DNA of 64,000 nucleotides from Bacteroidota bacterium (GCA_018267915.1 JAFDXN010000058.1:1-64000), one strand, 5' to 3'; counted from the stretch's first letter, positions 8,389 to 17,554 are shown. Numbers and translations are program-made. The notes: generated from the sequence alone by a model not told the origin.

Positions 8389-10410
8389 ATGCCGCCGATA
8401 GACAATAACAAAGTATCGATCGCTGCCAGGGACGGTAAGGTGCGCCGTTTGCTGCTGTTTCAAAAGCTATTCATTTTCGTTACAGCGTTTTTGGTGTATG
8501 CTAACAGCATACCTAACGATTTCAACCTCGACGATGAATTGTATAGTACCCGTGCGATGAAGCTGGCCGAAGACGGCTGGCATGGAATAAGCAGGGCATT
8601 TACAGAACGGACTTTTATGGAAGGGGAGGACCAGTACCAGTACAGGCCGATAGCGCTGGCAAGCTTCGTGATACAGTATGAACTGATCGGCGCCAATCCT
8701 CACGTCAGCCACTTAATCAACTTGCTACTGTATGCATTGAGTTGTTTCCTGCTCTTCTTATTGTTGCTGATGTGGTTTGGCGAGGAGCGGCACTGGCTTG
8801 CATTTTTTGTCAGCCTGTTATTTGCATTGCACCCCCTCCACAGCGAAGTAGTGGCCAGTATTAAGAACCGGGATGAGCTACTGGGGTTTTTGTTTGTAAT
8901 ACCGGGCTGCATAGCAGCATGGACAGCCGTGCGGCGTGCCTGGTACCTGGTGCCGGCCTGCCTATTGTTTTTCTTTGCGATGCTTTGCAAACTCACGGTG
9001 GTGCCGGCGTTACTTATTGTTCCTTTAGCGTATTACTTTTTCAGTGAGCTGAACCGGAAACGTATAGTTGTGTATACGTTAGTGTTGTTAATAGCTACCC
9101 GGATCTTTTCGCTTACCAGCAGGCAATTGCCGCCGGTACATAGAACCTACTTTGAGCACGAGAACCCGATGTACATGGGCGCAGTAGATCTTTTGCACAG
9201 ATCGGCCACTGCATTTTATGTGATGGGAAGATACACATTGCTGGAGCTGTTCCCTTACCGGCTGGCATATTACTATGGTCAGAACTATGTGCCTGTTGTT
9301 GGCTGGAATGACTTACGTGCAATAGCAGCGCTACTGTTTTTTATATTACTGGCAATAATCACCCTGAAGCATTTTCGCAAGCAGCGTACCCTGGGGTTTG
9401 GTCTAGCGGTATATGTTGTTTGTACCGTTGCGGGCTCCAACTTAATACTGGCGATGCCGGGTCTTATGGCTGAGCGCTATGCCTACATAGCCTCTTTAGG
9501 CTTTTGCATTGCACTGTGCTCGGGAATCTACATACTCCTGGATGTAGCCGGGGAGAACCAGGCATGGAAAGCAGTAAGGCCTAAACAACTTTTACTTTGC
9601 ATGTCGGCGATCGCTGTTTTGTATGCTGCACGGACCGTGGCGCGTAATGACGACTGGAAAAATAAATATAGCCTGTATACGCATGATATGCCCTACCTGC
9701 GTAGTTCGGCGAAAGCGAATATATTGCGTGGTGACCTGCTGATGAACCTTGCAGCGAAGTACCGCAATATTGCAATACAGCTTCGCCAACAGGATCCTGC
9801 CCTGGCCAAAGCCTATGCGGACAGTGCGCGGAAGTTCAGTGATACAGCTATAGCAAACTTTAAGCAAGCGCTTAATATTACGCCCAACCTGCCATCCGCC
9901 CTGAGCAACCTGGCGCTGGCCTATTTTGCTGCAGACAGCCAGGCGCAGGCCAGGGAGTATTTTTGCAGGGCTATAAAGGTGCGTCCCAATGACGCCCGGT
10001 TAAACTGTAACCTTGGGGTCGTCTATTTTAAGGCCGGAATGATGGATTCATCGGCATATATGCTGAAAAGAGCGCTTGCTGCCGACAGCAGTTTTGCTAT
10101 TGCTTATCAAAGCCTGAGTGATGTTCAATTACTGCAACATGATACCAGCGAGGCAATCGCTACATTAAAGACGGCTACGAGAAATATACTTAATCCCATT
10201 GCGCCCTATGTGGACCTGGGCGATATTGCGCTGCATCAAAAGGACACCGGGAATGCTGTGGGCTATTTTGAACAAGCGGCAGACCTAAGTCCGGGTAGCG
10301 TATATGCTTTGTCTTTTTTAACGCAGTATTACCGGCGCAAGGGAGATATGCAAAAGGCAGGGTATTATTACAACATGCTGACGGAATTGCAGAAGGAAAG
10401 GACGCATTGA
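8389..10410 (+). CDS. TMTC-like membrane glycosyltransferase with C-terminal TPR domain
   Basis: A protein of 673 residues. The first roughly 420 residues hold about ten hydrophobic segments. An early luminal/periplasmic loop contains NDFNLDDELY, and a later one HPLHSEVVASIKNRDELLG, both typical of the GT-C enzymes related to TMTC O-mannosyltransferases and PMT proteins. Residues about 430-660 are TPR repeats (for example ALSNLALAYFAADSQAQARE). By analogy it could transfer a lipid-linked sugar to exported proteins; this is inference from fold and order only. A paralog sits at 49140-51125. It follows the adhesin after a terminator and converges with iscX, leaving one base between the stop codons. 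Confidence 0.75.
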   Translation: MPPIDNNKVSIAARDGKVRRLLLFQKLFIFVTAFLVYANSIPNDFNLDDELYSTRAMKLAEDGWHGISRAFTERTFMEGEDQYQYRPIALASFVIQYELIGANPHVSHLINLLLYALSCFLLFLLLLMWFGEERHWLAFFVSLLFALHPLHSEVVASIKNRDELLGFLFVIPGCIAAWTAVRRAWYLVPACLLFFFAMLCKLTVVPALLIVPLAYYFFSELNRKRIVVYTLVLLIATRIFSLTSRQLPPVHRTYFEHENPMYMGAVDLLHRSATAFYVMGRYTLLELFPYRLAYYYGQNYVPVVGWNDLRAIAALLFFILLAIITLKHFRKQRTLGFGLAVYVVCTVAGSNLILAMPGLMAERYAYIASLGFCIALCSGIYILLDVAGENQAWKAVRPKQLLLCMSAIAVLYAARTVARNDDWKNKYSLYTHDMPYLRSSAKANILRGDLLMNLAAKYRNIAIQLRQQDPALAKAYADSARKFSDTAIANFKQALNITPNLPSALSNLALAYFAADSQAQAREYFCRAIKVRPNDARLNCNLGVVYFKAGMMDSSAYMLKRALAADSSFAIAYQSLSDVQLLQHDTSEAIATLKTATRNILNPIAPYVDLGDIALHQKDTGNAVGYFEQAADLSPGSVYALSFLTQYYRRKGDMQKAGYYYNMLTELQKERTH

Positions 10411-10411
10411 T

Positions 10412-10654
10412 CTAGCTCGACTGGTTGTCTCTCCATTCGTAAACCCAGTTGCTTTGTATCATCTCCAGGTGGCCTTCGTTGCATTCTTCACGTTTGCCTT
10501 CGAAGTTCGGGATCTCGAGCACCCATTCCATGAGCTCGGTGAAGCGTATACGGTAGATCTTACTTTCGGTGAATTCATCCCCAAAGCGCTCGTAGAGCTT
10601 CATGGCGATGTCTTCGTAATCTTTCCAATGTATCGGTGGTTCGTAGTGTCCCAT
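10412..10654 (-). CDS. iscX: IscX-like iron-sulfur assembly protein
   Basis: A small acidic protein of 80 residues. It has WKDYEDIAMKLYERF at the start and RFTELMEWVLEIPNFEG in the middle, matching the helical pattern of IscX/YfhJ (W-x-D...EIA-x-x-L ... VRFTDLH-x-WV...FxD). In known systems IscX binds the cysteine desulfurase IscS and iron and tunes cluster assembly. Its neighbour upstream on the same strand is an adrenodoxin-type ferredoxin, the other accessory of the ISC pathway, which supports the call. It is slightly longer than the 66-residue E. coli protein because of N-terminal and C-terminal extensions. Confidence 0.8.
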   Translation of the reverse strand: MGHYEPPIHWKDYEDIAMKLYERFGDEFTESKIYRIRFTELMEWVLEIPNFEGKREECNEGHLEMIQSNWVYEWRDNQSS

Positions 10655-10673
10655 TTTCCTGTATTATGTTTTT

Positions 10674-10702
10674 TTAACCGCAAAGGCGCTAAGACGCAAA
10701 GG
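10674..10702. repeat. Dispersed repeat, TTAACCGCAAAG/GACGCAAAG type
   Basis: The stretch TTAACCGCAAAGGCGC followed by TAAGACGCAAAGG is an inverted copy of the element at 25531-25560. Both sit in intergenic gaps. This kind of degenerate repeat is common between genes in Bacteroidota; no function is known to me. Confidence 0.6.
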
Positions 10703-10707
10703 TATTT

Positions 10708-11043
10708 CTATTCGCCGTGTATTAATGACTGATCCGGGATGGTAACCTCTATTTGACCATTACCGTCCTCGAGCACACATTGGCAGCCAAGTCTTGAATT
10801 GAGCTTAGGGTTGCGGGCGCGGTCGATGAAATCTTCTTCCTTATCGCTTATTTCCGGTACGTATTCTTCTCCTTTCTCAAGGTATATGTGGCAGGTGCTG
10901 CATGCGCAAACCATGCCGCAGTTATGGTGTAATTCTATATTATTGTCCAGTGCCACTTCCAGTATACTCTGACCGGGTTCAATATTGTCCAGTGTAACGG
11001 GCTCCAGTCCTTTCTGCTCAAACTTAAACTTGATGGTGTACAT
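10708..11043 (-). CDS. fdx: 2Fe-2S ferredoxin, adrenodoxin type
   Basis: A protein of 111 residues with the cluster-binding pattern C-x5-C-x2-C in HHNCGMVCACSTCHIYL and the fourth ligand in RLGCQC. The conserved acidic loop (EEDFIDRA) and ending (IEVTIPDQS) are those of ISC-type ferredoxins. Such ferredoxins deliver electrons for iron-sulfur cluster assembly. It is 53 bases upstream of iscX on the same strand, so the two may be co-transcribed, although the dispersed repeat lies in the gap. Confidence 0.88.
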   Translation of the reverse strand: MYTIKFKFEQKGLEPVTLDNIEPGQSILEVALDNNIELHHNCGMVCACSTCHIYLEKGEEYVPEISDKEEDFIDRARNPKLNSRLGCQCVLEDGNGQIEVTIPDQSLIHGE

Positions 11044-11093
11044 GCGGGCGTGCTCCTAAATTTGGCGCAAAGGTAAGACTTCGGGCTTTTATC

Positions 11094-11870
11094 TCAGCCT
11101 TTCTTCTTATACATGTTATCTATAGAGGCAGTGATGGCCTTGTAAACGGCCTGCCAGTCAGGGTGGTGCTTGAGGAGGTCGGCTTGGTTGCCGATGGTGA
11201 TGGTGTCATGGCGCCTTGCTGGCCCGGTTTGCAGGTCGTAGGGCTTGTGATCGGCGATGCGCTCGAATGTTTGCCTGATAATTGGTTGCATCACGTCGAA
11301 GGGCAGTTGCTGCTCGAGGCATATCTGCTGGCATACCGCCATCAGGTGATTGATGAAATTATTCCCGATAACTGCCGACAGGTGCAGCCAGCGGCGTTGG
11401 TCGCCACGGGCCTCGAAGAGGATATCGGTAAGACCGTGGGCAATGGACTGAACGTAACGTTTTGCCTTGTCGGTAGTGCCTTCCCATGCGCAGGGTACAT
11501 TGCGATGGCGCGGCAGGTTGTTCTTGAGTATGGAGTATACAGGCCAGAGCACGGCGCAGTCGCGGGCGTGAGGGGTCAGCACATTAATGGACACTGAGCC
11601 AGCGGTATGTACCAGAACTGTTTTCTCGAAGCTCAGCTTTTTGGCAATGGTTTCGATAGATACATCGGACAGGGCGAGAAAGCATATATCCATATCGCCG
11701 TCTTTGATTTGATTGAGGTCTGTATAGGGCCTGATACGTATGTCGGTAGCGAGTACATCGGCGGCCTCGGGATTGCGACCCCAGATGCCTGTGCAGTGGT
11801 GGCCGGCAGAGGTAAGCTTCTGGGCCAGAAACCATGCCATATTGCCGGTACCGATGATGCTATATAACAT
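11094..11870 (-). CDS. Rossmann-fold/DUF2520 oxidoreductase-like protein
   Basis: A protein of 258 residues. The N-terminus MLYSIIGTGNMAWFLAQKL is a dinucleotide-binding beta-alpha-beta with G-x-G-x-x-A spacing, similar to pyrroline-5-carboxylate reductases. The second half (HLSAVIGNNFINHLMAVCQQ ... GPARRHDTITIGNQ) fits the DUF2520 helical domain. The family is a conserved, poorly characterised group of probable NAD(P)-dependent dehydrogenases. The stop of the acyltransferase gene upstream is four bases before this start, so the two are likely one transcript. Confidence 0.75.
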   Translation of the reverse strand: MLYSIIGTGNMAWFLAQKLTSAGHHCTGIWGRNPEAADVLATDIRIRPYTDLNQIKDGDMDICFLALSDVSIETIAKKLSFEKTVLVHTAGSVSINVLTPHARDCAVLWPVYSILKNNLPRHRNVPCAWEGTTDKAKRYVQSIAHGLTDILFEARGDQRRWLHLSAVIGNNFINHLMAVCQQICLEQQLPFDVMQPIIRQTFERIADHKPYDLQTGPARRHDTITIGNQADLLKHHPDWQAVYKAITASIDNMYKKKG

Positions 11871-11874
11871 TTAG

Positions 11875-12627
11875 CTACTTATTACGGAGATGTTCAACGT
11901 AGTATTGCTCCATAATATTATGCACTTTTTCTTTAAGTTCAGGCAGGTTATCCAGTGTTAAATTTTTGGTACTAACGGGCTCGAGGAAGTCGAAGTAGAT
12001 GGGTAGTGGCCGTGCCCAGAACTTCTTGTTGTGCGGCAGTATGCGCCCGGTGTTGAAGATGATGCCGGGGATAATATCTTTTTGGGCTTTGATGGCGGTA
12101 ATAAAGGCGCCATCGTAGAAAGGCTGCAGTGGCTTGCCGGTCTTGTTGCGGGTGCCTTCAGGATACAAACAAAGATGGAGACCGATGCTGAGCATTTCCT
12201 GCATTTTAGCGAAACTCTCGCGGCGACTATTCTCGCTTTTGCGGTTGACTAACACAGAACCCGTTTTGTAGATGACGCCGAATATGGGTATGCGCGCCAT
12301 TTCCACCTTGGCCAAGGTTTTATTAGGGCCGGGGATCCAGGGTGATGAAACGGGTACATCGACCAATGAATTATGATTTGTGACCACCACGTAGTTTTCT
12401 CCCTTTTTAAAATTTTTCTTACCACGGCGGATGACGGGGCAGAACACCAGGGGCATGAATACGCCCATCCAGCCACGGAAAACCACATGCAGGGCTTTAG
12501 TACAGGCCGGTTCGGGCAGCAGGGATATGAGCCAGATGGGGATGAAGACAATAAGCATAGTGATGACGAAGATTATCATCCCGTAAATGAAGTAGATATG
12601 ACCGAGCAGGTTTTTGATCGCTTTCAT
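11875..12627 (-). CDS. plsC: 1-acyl-sn-glycerol-3-phosphate acyltransferase
   Basis: A protein of 250 residues with an N-terminal hydrophobic segment (residues about 10-35) and the acyltransferase motifs NHNSLVDVP (H-x4-D catalytic pair) and YPEGTRNKTGKPL (glycerol-3-phosphate-binding EGTR block). It esterifies lysophosphatidic acid at the inner membrane to make phosphatidic acid. It lies between ung and the DUF2520 gene, all on the minus strand with gaps of 4-7 bases, so the three form a compact operon. The paralog-rich family makes the exact substrate slightly uncertain. Confidence 0.85.
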   Translation of the reverse strand: MKAIKNLLGHIYFIYGMIIFVITMLIVFIPIWLISLLPEPACTKALHVVFRGWMGVFMPLVFCPVIRRGKKNFKKGENYVVVTNHNSLVDVPVSSPWIPGPNKTLAKVEMARIPIFGVIYKTGSVLVNRKSENSRRESFAKMQEMLSIGLHLCLYPEGTRNKTGKPLQPFYDGAFITAIKAQKDIIPGIIFNTGRILPHNKKFWARPLPIYFDFLEPVSTKNLTLDNLPELKEKVHNIMEQYYVEHLRNK

Positions 12628-12634
12628 CGTATTC

Positions 12635-13309
12635 TTAAACTAAAGTCCAGTCTATTGGTTTAATGCCTTTTTGCTGAAGCCAGAAATTGGCCTTACTGAA
12701 ATGCCGGCAGCCGAAGAAGCCATTGTGCGCTGACAAGGGTGAGGGGTGTGCAGCCGTGAGCACCAAGTGCTTTTTCGTATCTATCAATTCCGCTTTGGAT
12801 TTAGCAAAGCTACCCCAAAGGAGGAACACGATGTGGTCCCTGTCTTTAGAAAGCGTATGAATTACCGCGTCTGTAAAGATATGCCATCCTATCTTGCTGT
12901 GAGACATGGGTTTATTGGATTCTACCGTAAGTGATGCATTAAGCATTAAAACGCCTTGGTTTGCCCATCTTTCAAGAAAGCCGTTGTTGGGAATAGGCAG
13001 GTTTAGGTCGGTATGAAGCTCCTTAAAAATATTGACCAGCGATGGCGGCGGGGGCACGCCGGGCGGCACCGAAAAACTAAGCCCATGTGCCTGGCCGGGA
13101 CCATGATAAGGGTCCTGGCCCAGGATAACGACCTTAACATCGTCGAAAGGAGTTTTGTTAAATGCATTGAAAATGTAAGGACCGGGCGGGTACACCACCT
13201 TACCCGCTGCCTTTTCGGCCTTCAGGAAGTTGACGATATCTTCGAAATAAGGCTTGCTGAACTCGTCCTTGAGCTCTGCCTTCCAGCTTGCTTCGATCTT
13301 TACATCCAT
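12635..13309 (-). CDS. ung: Uracil-DNA glycosylase
   Basis: A protein of 224 residues, the normal length for family 1 enzymes. The motif [20 protein letters not shown] contains the water-activating Asp, and [21 protein letters not shown] contains the His and the Leu-containing loop that enters the minor groove. It removes uracil from DNA and starts base-excision repair. It is the first gene of the ung-plsC-DUF2520 minus-strand run. Confidence 0.95.
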   Translation of the reverse strand: MDVKIEASWKAELKDEFSKPYFEDIVNFLKAEKAAGKVVYPPGPYIFNAFNKTPFDDVKVVILGQDPYHGPGQAHGLSFSVPPGVPPPPSLVNIFKELHTDLNLPIPNNGFLERWANQGVLMLNASLTVESNKPMSHSKIGWHIFTDAVIHTLSKDRDHIVFLLWGSFAKSKAELIDTKKHLVLTAAHPSPLSAHNGFFGCRHFSKANFWLQQKGIKPIDWTLV

Positions 13310-13360
13310 GGAAGCTGTAAAAATATCGCTTTTATAAAAGCAAGTGAACCGTTTTGTCCA

Positions 13361-14086
13361 CTATTTGCTCTGCGACTTGTAGCGCGGGTTGTTGTAGTTC
13401 GTGTTAGTGTTGTTGGTATTGGTGCTTTGCTGCTGCTTGTTTTGCGGTACGTAGCGGGGATTGGAATTGGTGTTTGTATTGGTATTTTGCTGCTGTTTGT
13501 TTTGGGGCACGTAACGTGGATTGGTATTCTGGGGTTGCATGTTGTTTGTGTTTTTAGGCTGCCCGTTAGGGTTGACGTACCTGGGGTTGTTATACCTGTT
13601 TTCGGATGGTACGATACCTTGCTGTTCCTGTTGTGCTGCGGCCGGCCGCAAAATGGTGAAGCTGCTGCACATCTCCTTGTTTTTAGCCCTTTGCGAGAGT
13701 ACTACCAGGTACATATCGGTCTTTTCGGGAATGAATGAGTAGATGATGTAGTTCGGGTCATCCTTTTTGGTTTCCTTCATTCCCATCTTTTTGTCTTCGC
13801 CGTCGAAAAGCTCAAGGCGGACTTCCTTCGCTGCCATGTTGCCCACAAATATCATCTGGTACATGACGCCTTTGTTAAGCTGTACGGCTATAGGGTAGGG
13901 CTCATCGGCATGCATACTAACATTAGCATCTTTATATACCTCCATGCCATGCTTGGTGAAACCCAGCTTCAGCTCTTCGGCTTGCAGACGCACATACTTA
14001 TCTACGCAGCCAATGCTGGCAGGTTGAGCAAATGCTGCGTCGGAAAAGATCAGCATGAAAAGAGAAATAATGGCGACAAACCTCAT
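13361..14086 (-). CDS. Secreted protein with Asn/Gln-rich NPRY repeats
   Basis: About 241 residues. The start at 14086 (MRFVAIISLFMLIFSDAAFA) gives a signal peptide; the longer frame from 14143 adds 19 residues of poor fit. Residues 24-140 form an unrecognised compact domain with two Cys. The last roughly 90 residues are low complexity: four NPRY motifs separated by Gln/Asn/Thr-rich linkers such as VPQNKQQQNTNTNTN, repeated almost exactly at the DNA level (13375-13520). Function unknown; the tail resembles disordered linkers of envelope proteins. Confidence 0.65.
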   Translation of the reverse strand: MRFVAIISLFMLIFSDAAFAQPASIGCVDKYVRLQAEELKLGFTKHGMEVYKDANVSMHADEPYPIAVQLNKGVMYQMIFVGNMAAKEVRLELFDGEDKKMGMKETKKDDPNYIIYSFIPEKTDMYLVVLSQRAKNKEMCSSFTILRPAAAQQEQQGIVPSENRYNNPRYVNPNGQPKNTNNMQPQNTNPRYVPQNKQQQNTNTNTNSNPRYVPQNKQQQSTNTNNTNTNYNNPRYKSQSK

Positions 14087-14178
14087 TATATGAAAATTTA
14101 TAAATACGAAGATAGAGCGAAAAGTCAGAGTAGTAGAATTCAAGGTGTTGATTAACGTATGTTTAACCTAATTAAGGG

Positions 14179-14790
14179 CTAGCGGATATCGAGGTCCAGC
14201 AGCTTTTCGCCCTGCAGGTAGCCATCGAGATGGTCGTAAACACTGACCGGACCTACGCCTGCGGGGGTGCCGGTGAAAACCAGGTCGCCGATGTTGAGGG
14301 TAAAGTATCGCGAAGCGTATTCTATGAGCTTATTGATACTGAAGATCATGTCTTTTGTATTGCCATGTTGTACCGTGCTCTCATTCAGCTTTAGTTCGAA
14401 GTCGAGTTTTTGCAAATCCATTTCGGGGGTAATAGGGACAAAGCGGCCAACTGCGGCGCTGGAGTCAAATGCTTTCGCTACTTCCCATGGCAGACCCTTG
14501 CTTTTTTGTTTTTGCTGCAGGTCGCGGGCGGTAAAGTCGAGGCCTACAGTTACTTCGTTGTAATACTTCTTTGCAAATTTCTCCTGTATGTATTTGCCGT
14601 TCTTGCATATGCGCACCACCACTTCACACTCGTAATGCAGATCGTCGGTAAACTCAGGGTAATACAGCGGCTTCTCCGGCAGCAGCAGGGCATTTTTAGG
14701 TTTCATGAAAAGAACAGGCTCTTCGGGCACCTCATTGTTGAGTTCTTTAGCATGTTCGCTGTAATTTCGGCCGATACAGATTATCTTCAT
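14179..14790 (-). CDS. Fumarylacetoacetate hydrolase family protein
   Basis: About 203 residues starting MKIICIGRNYSEHAKELNN, the typical start of short FAH-family proteins. It carries the metal-binding acidic set (HYECEVVVRI, GLDFTARDLQ), the family block KAFDSSAAVGRF, and the ending GDLVFTGTPAGVGPV. Members act as hydrolases, decarboxylases or tautomerases on oxaloacetate or acylpyruvates; the substrate here is not determined. The frame extends upstream to 14979, but that part overlaps the divergent thioesterase gene, so the start at 14790 is preferred. Confidence 0.87.
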   Translation of the reverse strand: MKIICIGRNYSEHAKELNNEVPEEPVLFMKPKNALLLPEKPLYYPEFTDDLHYECEVVVRICKNGKYIQEKFAKKYYNEVTVGLDFTARDLQQKQKSKGLPWEVAKAFDSSAAVGRFVPITPEMDLQKLDFELKLNESTVQHGNTKDMIFSINKLIEYASRYFTLNIGDLVFTGTPAGVGPVSVYDHLDGYLQGEKLLDLDIR

Positions 14791-14826
14791 AAGCGGTAAT
14801 TGATCATAAGCGATAAAGAAGTTCAA

Positions 14827-15264
14827 ATGGGTCGTGTAAAAATAAAGTTTCCTGAGCAAAAACCCTTGTATACTGCAAGTATTCCTGTAAGGATAACAGA
14901 TATCAACTATGGCAACCACCTGGGCAATGACGCATTGCTCTCCCTGATACATGAAAGCCGCATGCAACTGCTGTCGCAATGGGGCTACGATGAACTGAAT
15001 GCCGGGGGATCGGCACTGATAATGGCCGATGTGATGATAGCCTACCGTGGCGAAGCATTTTATGGTGATATACTGGATGTTAAGCTTTATGCGGAAGAGC
15101 TAACGAATCAATCCTTCGATCTGCTATACCGGATAACTACCGAACGGAAGGAGAAAACGATTGAAATAGCACATGCGAAAACGGGCATGATCTGTTTTGA
15201 CTACGGCACACGGAAAATAGCGCCGATGGGCGAGGGCTTGAGAACTAAGTTAACCGGAATATAA
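14827..15264 (+). CDS. Hot-dog fold acyl-CoA thioesterase
   Basis: About 145 residues. VRITDINYGNHLGNDALLSLIHESRMQLL holds the family pattern of 4HBT-type thioesterases (Asp and Asn-His at the start of the central helix). The rest fits the beta-sheet of the hot-dog fold. It would hydrolyse acyl-CoA thioesters in the cytosol. ATG 14827 gives the usual short N-terminus; an ATG at 14800 is also possible. It is divergent from the FAH gene, with which it shares a gap of 9-36 bases, and is followed after one base by the CWC gene. Confidence 0.78.
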   Translation: MGRVKIKFPEQKPLYTASIPVRITDINYGNHLGNDALLSLIHESRMQLLSQWGYDELNAGGSALIMADVMIAYRGEAFYGDILDVKLYAEELTNQSFDLLYRITTERKEKTIEIAHAKTGMICFDYGTRKIAPMGEGLRTKLTGI

Positions 15265-15265
15265 T

Positions 15266-15457
15266 ATGGAGCAGGAGGCAAAACAATGTGAACGCTGTAG
15301 CCAGCATTTTGGATGCAGGCCTAAGAATATAACCAAATGCCAATGTTACGCGATCGAACTGAGCGATGCTGCGAGGCAGTCGATCGCGGAGCAGTACACT
15401 GACTGCCTGTGCCGAAACTGCTTATTGGAAATTAGTAAAGAGACGACAAGCGCTTAG
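15266..15457 (+). CDS. Cysteine-rich CWC-type small protein
   Basis: 63 residues with seven Cys: CERCSQHFGCRPKNITKCQC followed by CLCRNC. The spacing resembles the Cys-rich CWC family (C-x2-C ... F-x-C ... C-x-C), small proteins thought to bind zinc. It starts one base after the thioesterase stop, suggesting translational coupling, and its end overlaps the convergent cyclase gene by four bases. Function unknown. Confidence 0.7.
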   Translation: MEQEAKQCERCSQHFGCRPKNITKCQCYAIELSDAARQSIAEQYTDCLCRNCLLEISKETTSA

Positions 15458-16803
15458 TCGTCTCGCTCAACAAAGTACATGTCGATCTCTCCTTTGTTCT
15501 TGGCCTGTATCTTGCCGCGATAGGTACAGTTGAACTTGTCCTTCACCAGCTCGTACGTAGCGCCGCTGATATTCACCTTGCCCTCGAGGCAACCGCTTTC
15601 CATTCTTGAGGCAATGTTCACTGTATCTCCCCAGATGTCGTAAGCAAATTTCTTCACACCAACGATTCCCGCTACCACCGAGCCTGTATGTATACCCACC
15701 CTTGTCTCGAATACTTCTTTGCCCGCTGCAGCCAGTTCGCGGTTGTGCCTGCACATGAACTCCTGTATCTCCAGCGCTGCCTTTACGATCTGTTCGGCAT
15801 GGTTGTCATTCACAACCGGGAGACCGCTCACGGCCATGTAACTGTCGCCAATGGTCTTGATCTTTTCGATTTCGTATTTGCTGATGATATGGTCGAAGGC
15901 CTTGAAACAGACATCTATCTCGTGTACCAATTCTTCAGGAGACAGCTTTTCGGAAATTTTGGTGAAGCCCTTGAAGTCGGTGAACATAACGGTAACATGC
16001 TGATACATGCGCGCTTCGCTGCGGCCATGCTCTTTCAGTTCCTGGGCCACCTCGTAGGGCAGGATGTTGAGCAGCAGCTCCTGGTAACGTTCTTTCTCTT
16101 TTGTAACGATCCTTGTCTCATGCTCCTGCATTTCGAGCCGCTGCTGTATCTTTGCTTGTTCTATTGCATGTTCCGCTTCGGCCAGTTCGCGGGTCTGTCT
16201 TTCTATTATTATCTGTGAACGATTCACTGAAATGGTGAAATAAAAAGCCCACATAGTAAAAAAGCCGAATGCCAGCAGGATATTGAAAATATCGAAAAAG
16301 TGGAGTACCGTAGTATTGATAGGATAGAGCGGTGTGGTCTTCCGGATAAATAGCTCGATATATAAATAGCTCGATGCAGAGAGCGCTACCAGCAGCCATT
16401 TCCATACCAGGTTGGCTTTAGGTATAAGAAAGGGAAAGATAGCGGCAACCGGGATGAAGTATTGGAAACCCGCGTCCCACCCCAATATCCTCGTTGCGAG
16501 TACCTGGTGCACCCAAAGCTCCGACAAGGCGATCGTCATGCTGAGCATGTGATGGGCCTTACGGTTTAGCCTTATCGCGATAACATAGATCAGTATACTG
16601 ATAATTTGTATGACTGCGAGCGGATAAACTTTAAGTACAAAGAAGATGACCATCCAGCAGGTGTGAGTAGTCCAGGCGAGGGTTTGTGCCAGGTTCGATA
16701 GCATGTAGAACCTGAGGTTCACCAATTGAACGGCCTCGGGTGGCGTATCGAAGTGGTAATAGATGCGCCTGGCGGTGGTTTTAATATTGCTGACGATGCT
16801 CAT
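15454..16803 (-). CDS. Membrane-bound class III adenylyl cyclase
   Basis: 449 residues. Residues about 45-195 hold around six membrane helices, 195-250 form a coiled coil, and 268-420 the class III catalytic domain. Metal ligands are D276 (VMFTDFKGF) and D320 (IGDSYM); the purine-selecting pair is K316 and D389 (KKFAYDIWGD), which points to ATP rather than GTP; the transition-state pair is N396 and R400 (DTVNIASRM). All catalytic residues are present, so it should make cAMP in the cytoplasm as a homodimer. The N-terminal membrane part may sense an envelope or lipid signal, as in other six-helix cyclases. The 3' end overlaps the CWC gene by four bases. Confidence 0.88.
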   Translation of the reverse strand: MSIVSNIKTTARRIYYHFDTPPEAVQLVNLRFYMLSNLAQTLAWTTHTCWMVIFFVLKVYPLAVIQIISILIYVIAIRLNRKAHHMLSMTIALSELWVHQVLATRILGWDAGFQYFIPVAAIFPFLIPKANLVWKWLLVALSASSYLYIELFIRKTTPLYPINTTVLHFFDIFNILLAFGFFTMWAFYFTISVNRSQIIIERQTRELAEAEHAIEQAKIQQRLEMQEHETRIVTKEKERYQELLLNILPYEVAQELKEHGRSEARMYQHVTVMFTDFKGFTKISEKLSPEELVHEIDVCFKAFDHIISKYEIEKIKTIGDSYMAVSGLPVVNDNHAEQIVKAALEIQEFMCRHNRELAAAGKEVFETRVGIHTGSVVAGIVGVKKFAYDIWGDTVNIASRMESGCLEGKVNISGATYELVKDKFNCTYRGKIQAKNKGEIDMYFVERDD

Positions 16804-16944
16804 GGATTATCAGGAGACGGCGCCCAAGTTACAAAAAGAGTTACAAGTGAGGTTTTTTCATGTTTCACCCTGGCAAATATTGCATTATGTGCTGAAAATT
16901 AACGTATTGGTGTTGGGCTTCAGCTTAATTTTAATCTAAAAACA

Positions 16945-17513
16945 ATGACGGAACTAAGCGATACAATACAGGAAGCGTCGGAACATGGCCGCGAGAGCAG
17001 GCTGAATGCGATCGTGGCAATTTGGGTAGCCATCACGGCAACTTTTATGGCTTTGTGTAATGTGAAGGATGGTAATGTGGTGCAGGCGATGTCCCAGGCG
17101 CAGGCACATGGTATTGATGCGTGGACCTACTTCCAGGCAAAGAGCACCAAGGAGGCCATCCTTCAAAACACCGTGGAGCAGTTAAAGTTCCAGAAGGCGC
17201 CGGTTCCGAAGACCTGATCAAAAAAGACGAAGAGCAGATAGCCCGTTACGAGATAGAAAAGGCAGATATCAAAAAGCAAGCTGAGGGCTACGAAAAAGAG
17301 TACAACGATATTAATGTCTTCGATGACCAGTTCGACGAGACCGAGGCTTTCCTTTCTATCGCTATCGCCCTTTTTGGCATCACCGCATTGACAAAGAAGC
17401 GGTGGTTATTGTTTTTCGCTGGCGGGTTGAGTATACTTGGAATGGTTTTAGGCTTTACTGCCTTTCTGAAGATCAGCCTGCATTCGGATTTTATATCGAG
17501 GATATTGGGATAG
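16945..17513 (+). pseudogene. DUF4337-like membrane protein with a frameshift
   Basis: Two overlapping frames encode one family. The first (ATG 16945, stop 17217) has LNAIVAIWVAITATFMALCN and KDGNVVQAMSQAQAHGIDAW, and the second continues with EEQIARYEIEKADIKKQAEG, two C-terminal membrane helices, and a stop at 17511-17513. Together they give the expected order of DUF4337: one N-terminal helix, a soluble helical stretch, two C-terminal helices. The switch must occur near 17190-17215, by one base backwards. I see no good slippery heptamer, so an indel mutation or a sequencing error is more likely than programmed frameshifting. Confidence 0.75.
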
Positions 17514-17526
17514 ATCCGTTGAAAAC

Positions 17527-17554
17527 AAAAACCGCGGGCATGGCCGCGGTTTTT
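17527..17554. terminator. Bidirectional Rho-independent terminator
   Basis: A-run, CCGCGG stem, six-base loop, CCGCGG stem, T-run. It can end both the plus-strand DUF4337-like transcript and the minus-strand tRNA transcript. Confidence 0.85.

Noticed and set aside
17100..17219. Programmed -1 frameshift site in the DUF4337-like gene
   Set aside because: No X-XXY-YYZ heptamer was found in the overlap; CTT-CAA-AAC is the nearest but does not allow re-pairing of the first tRNA.
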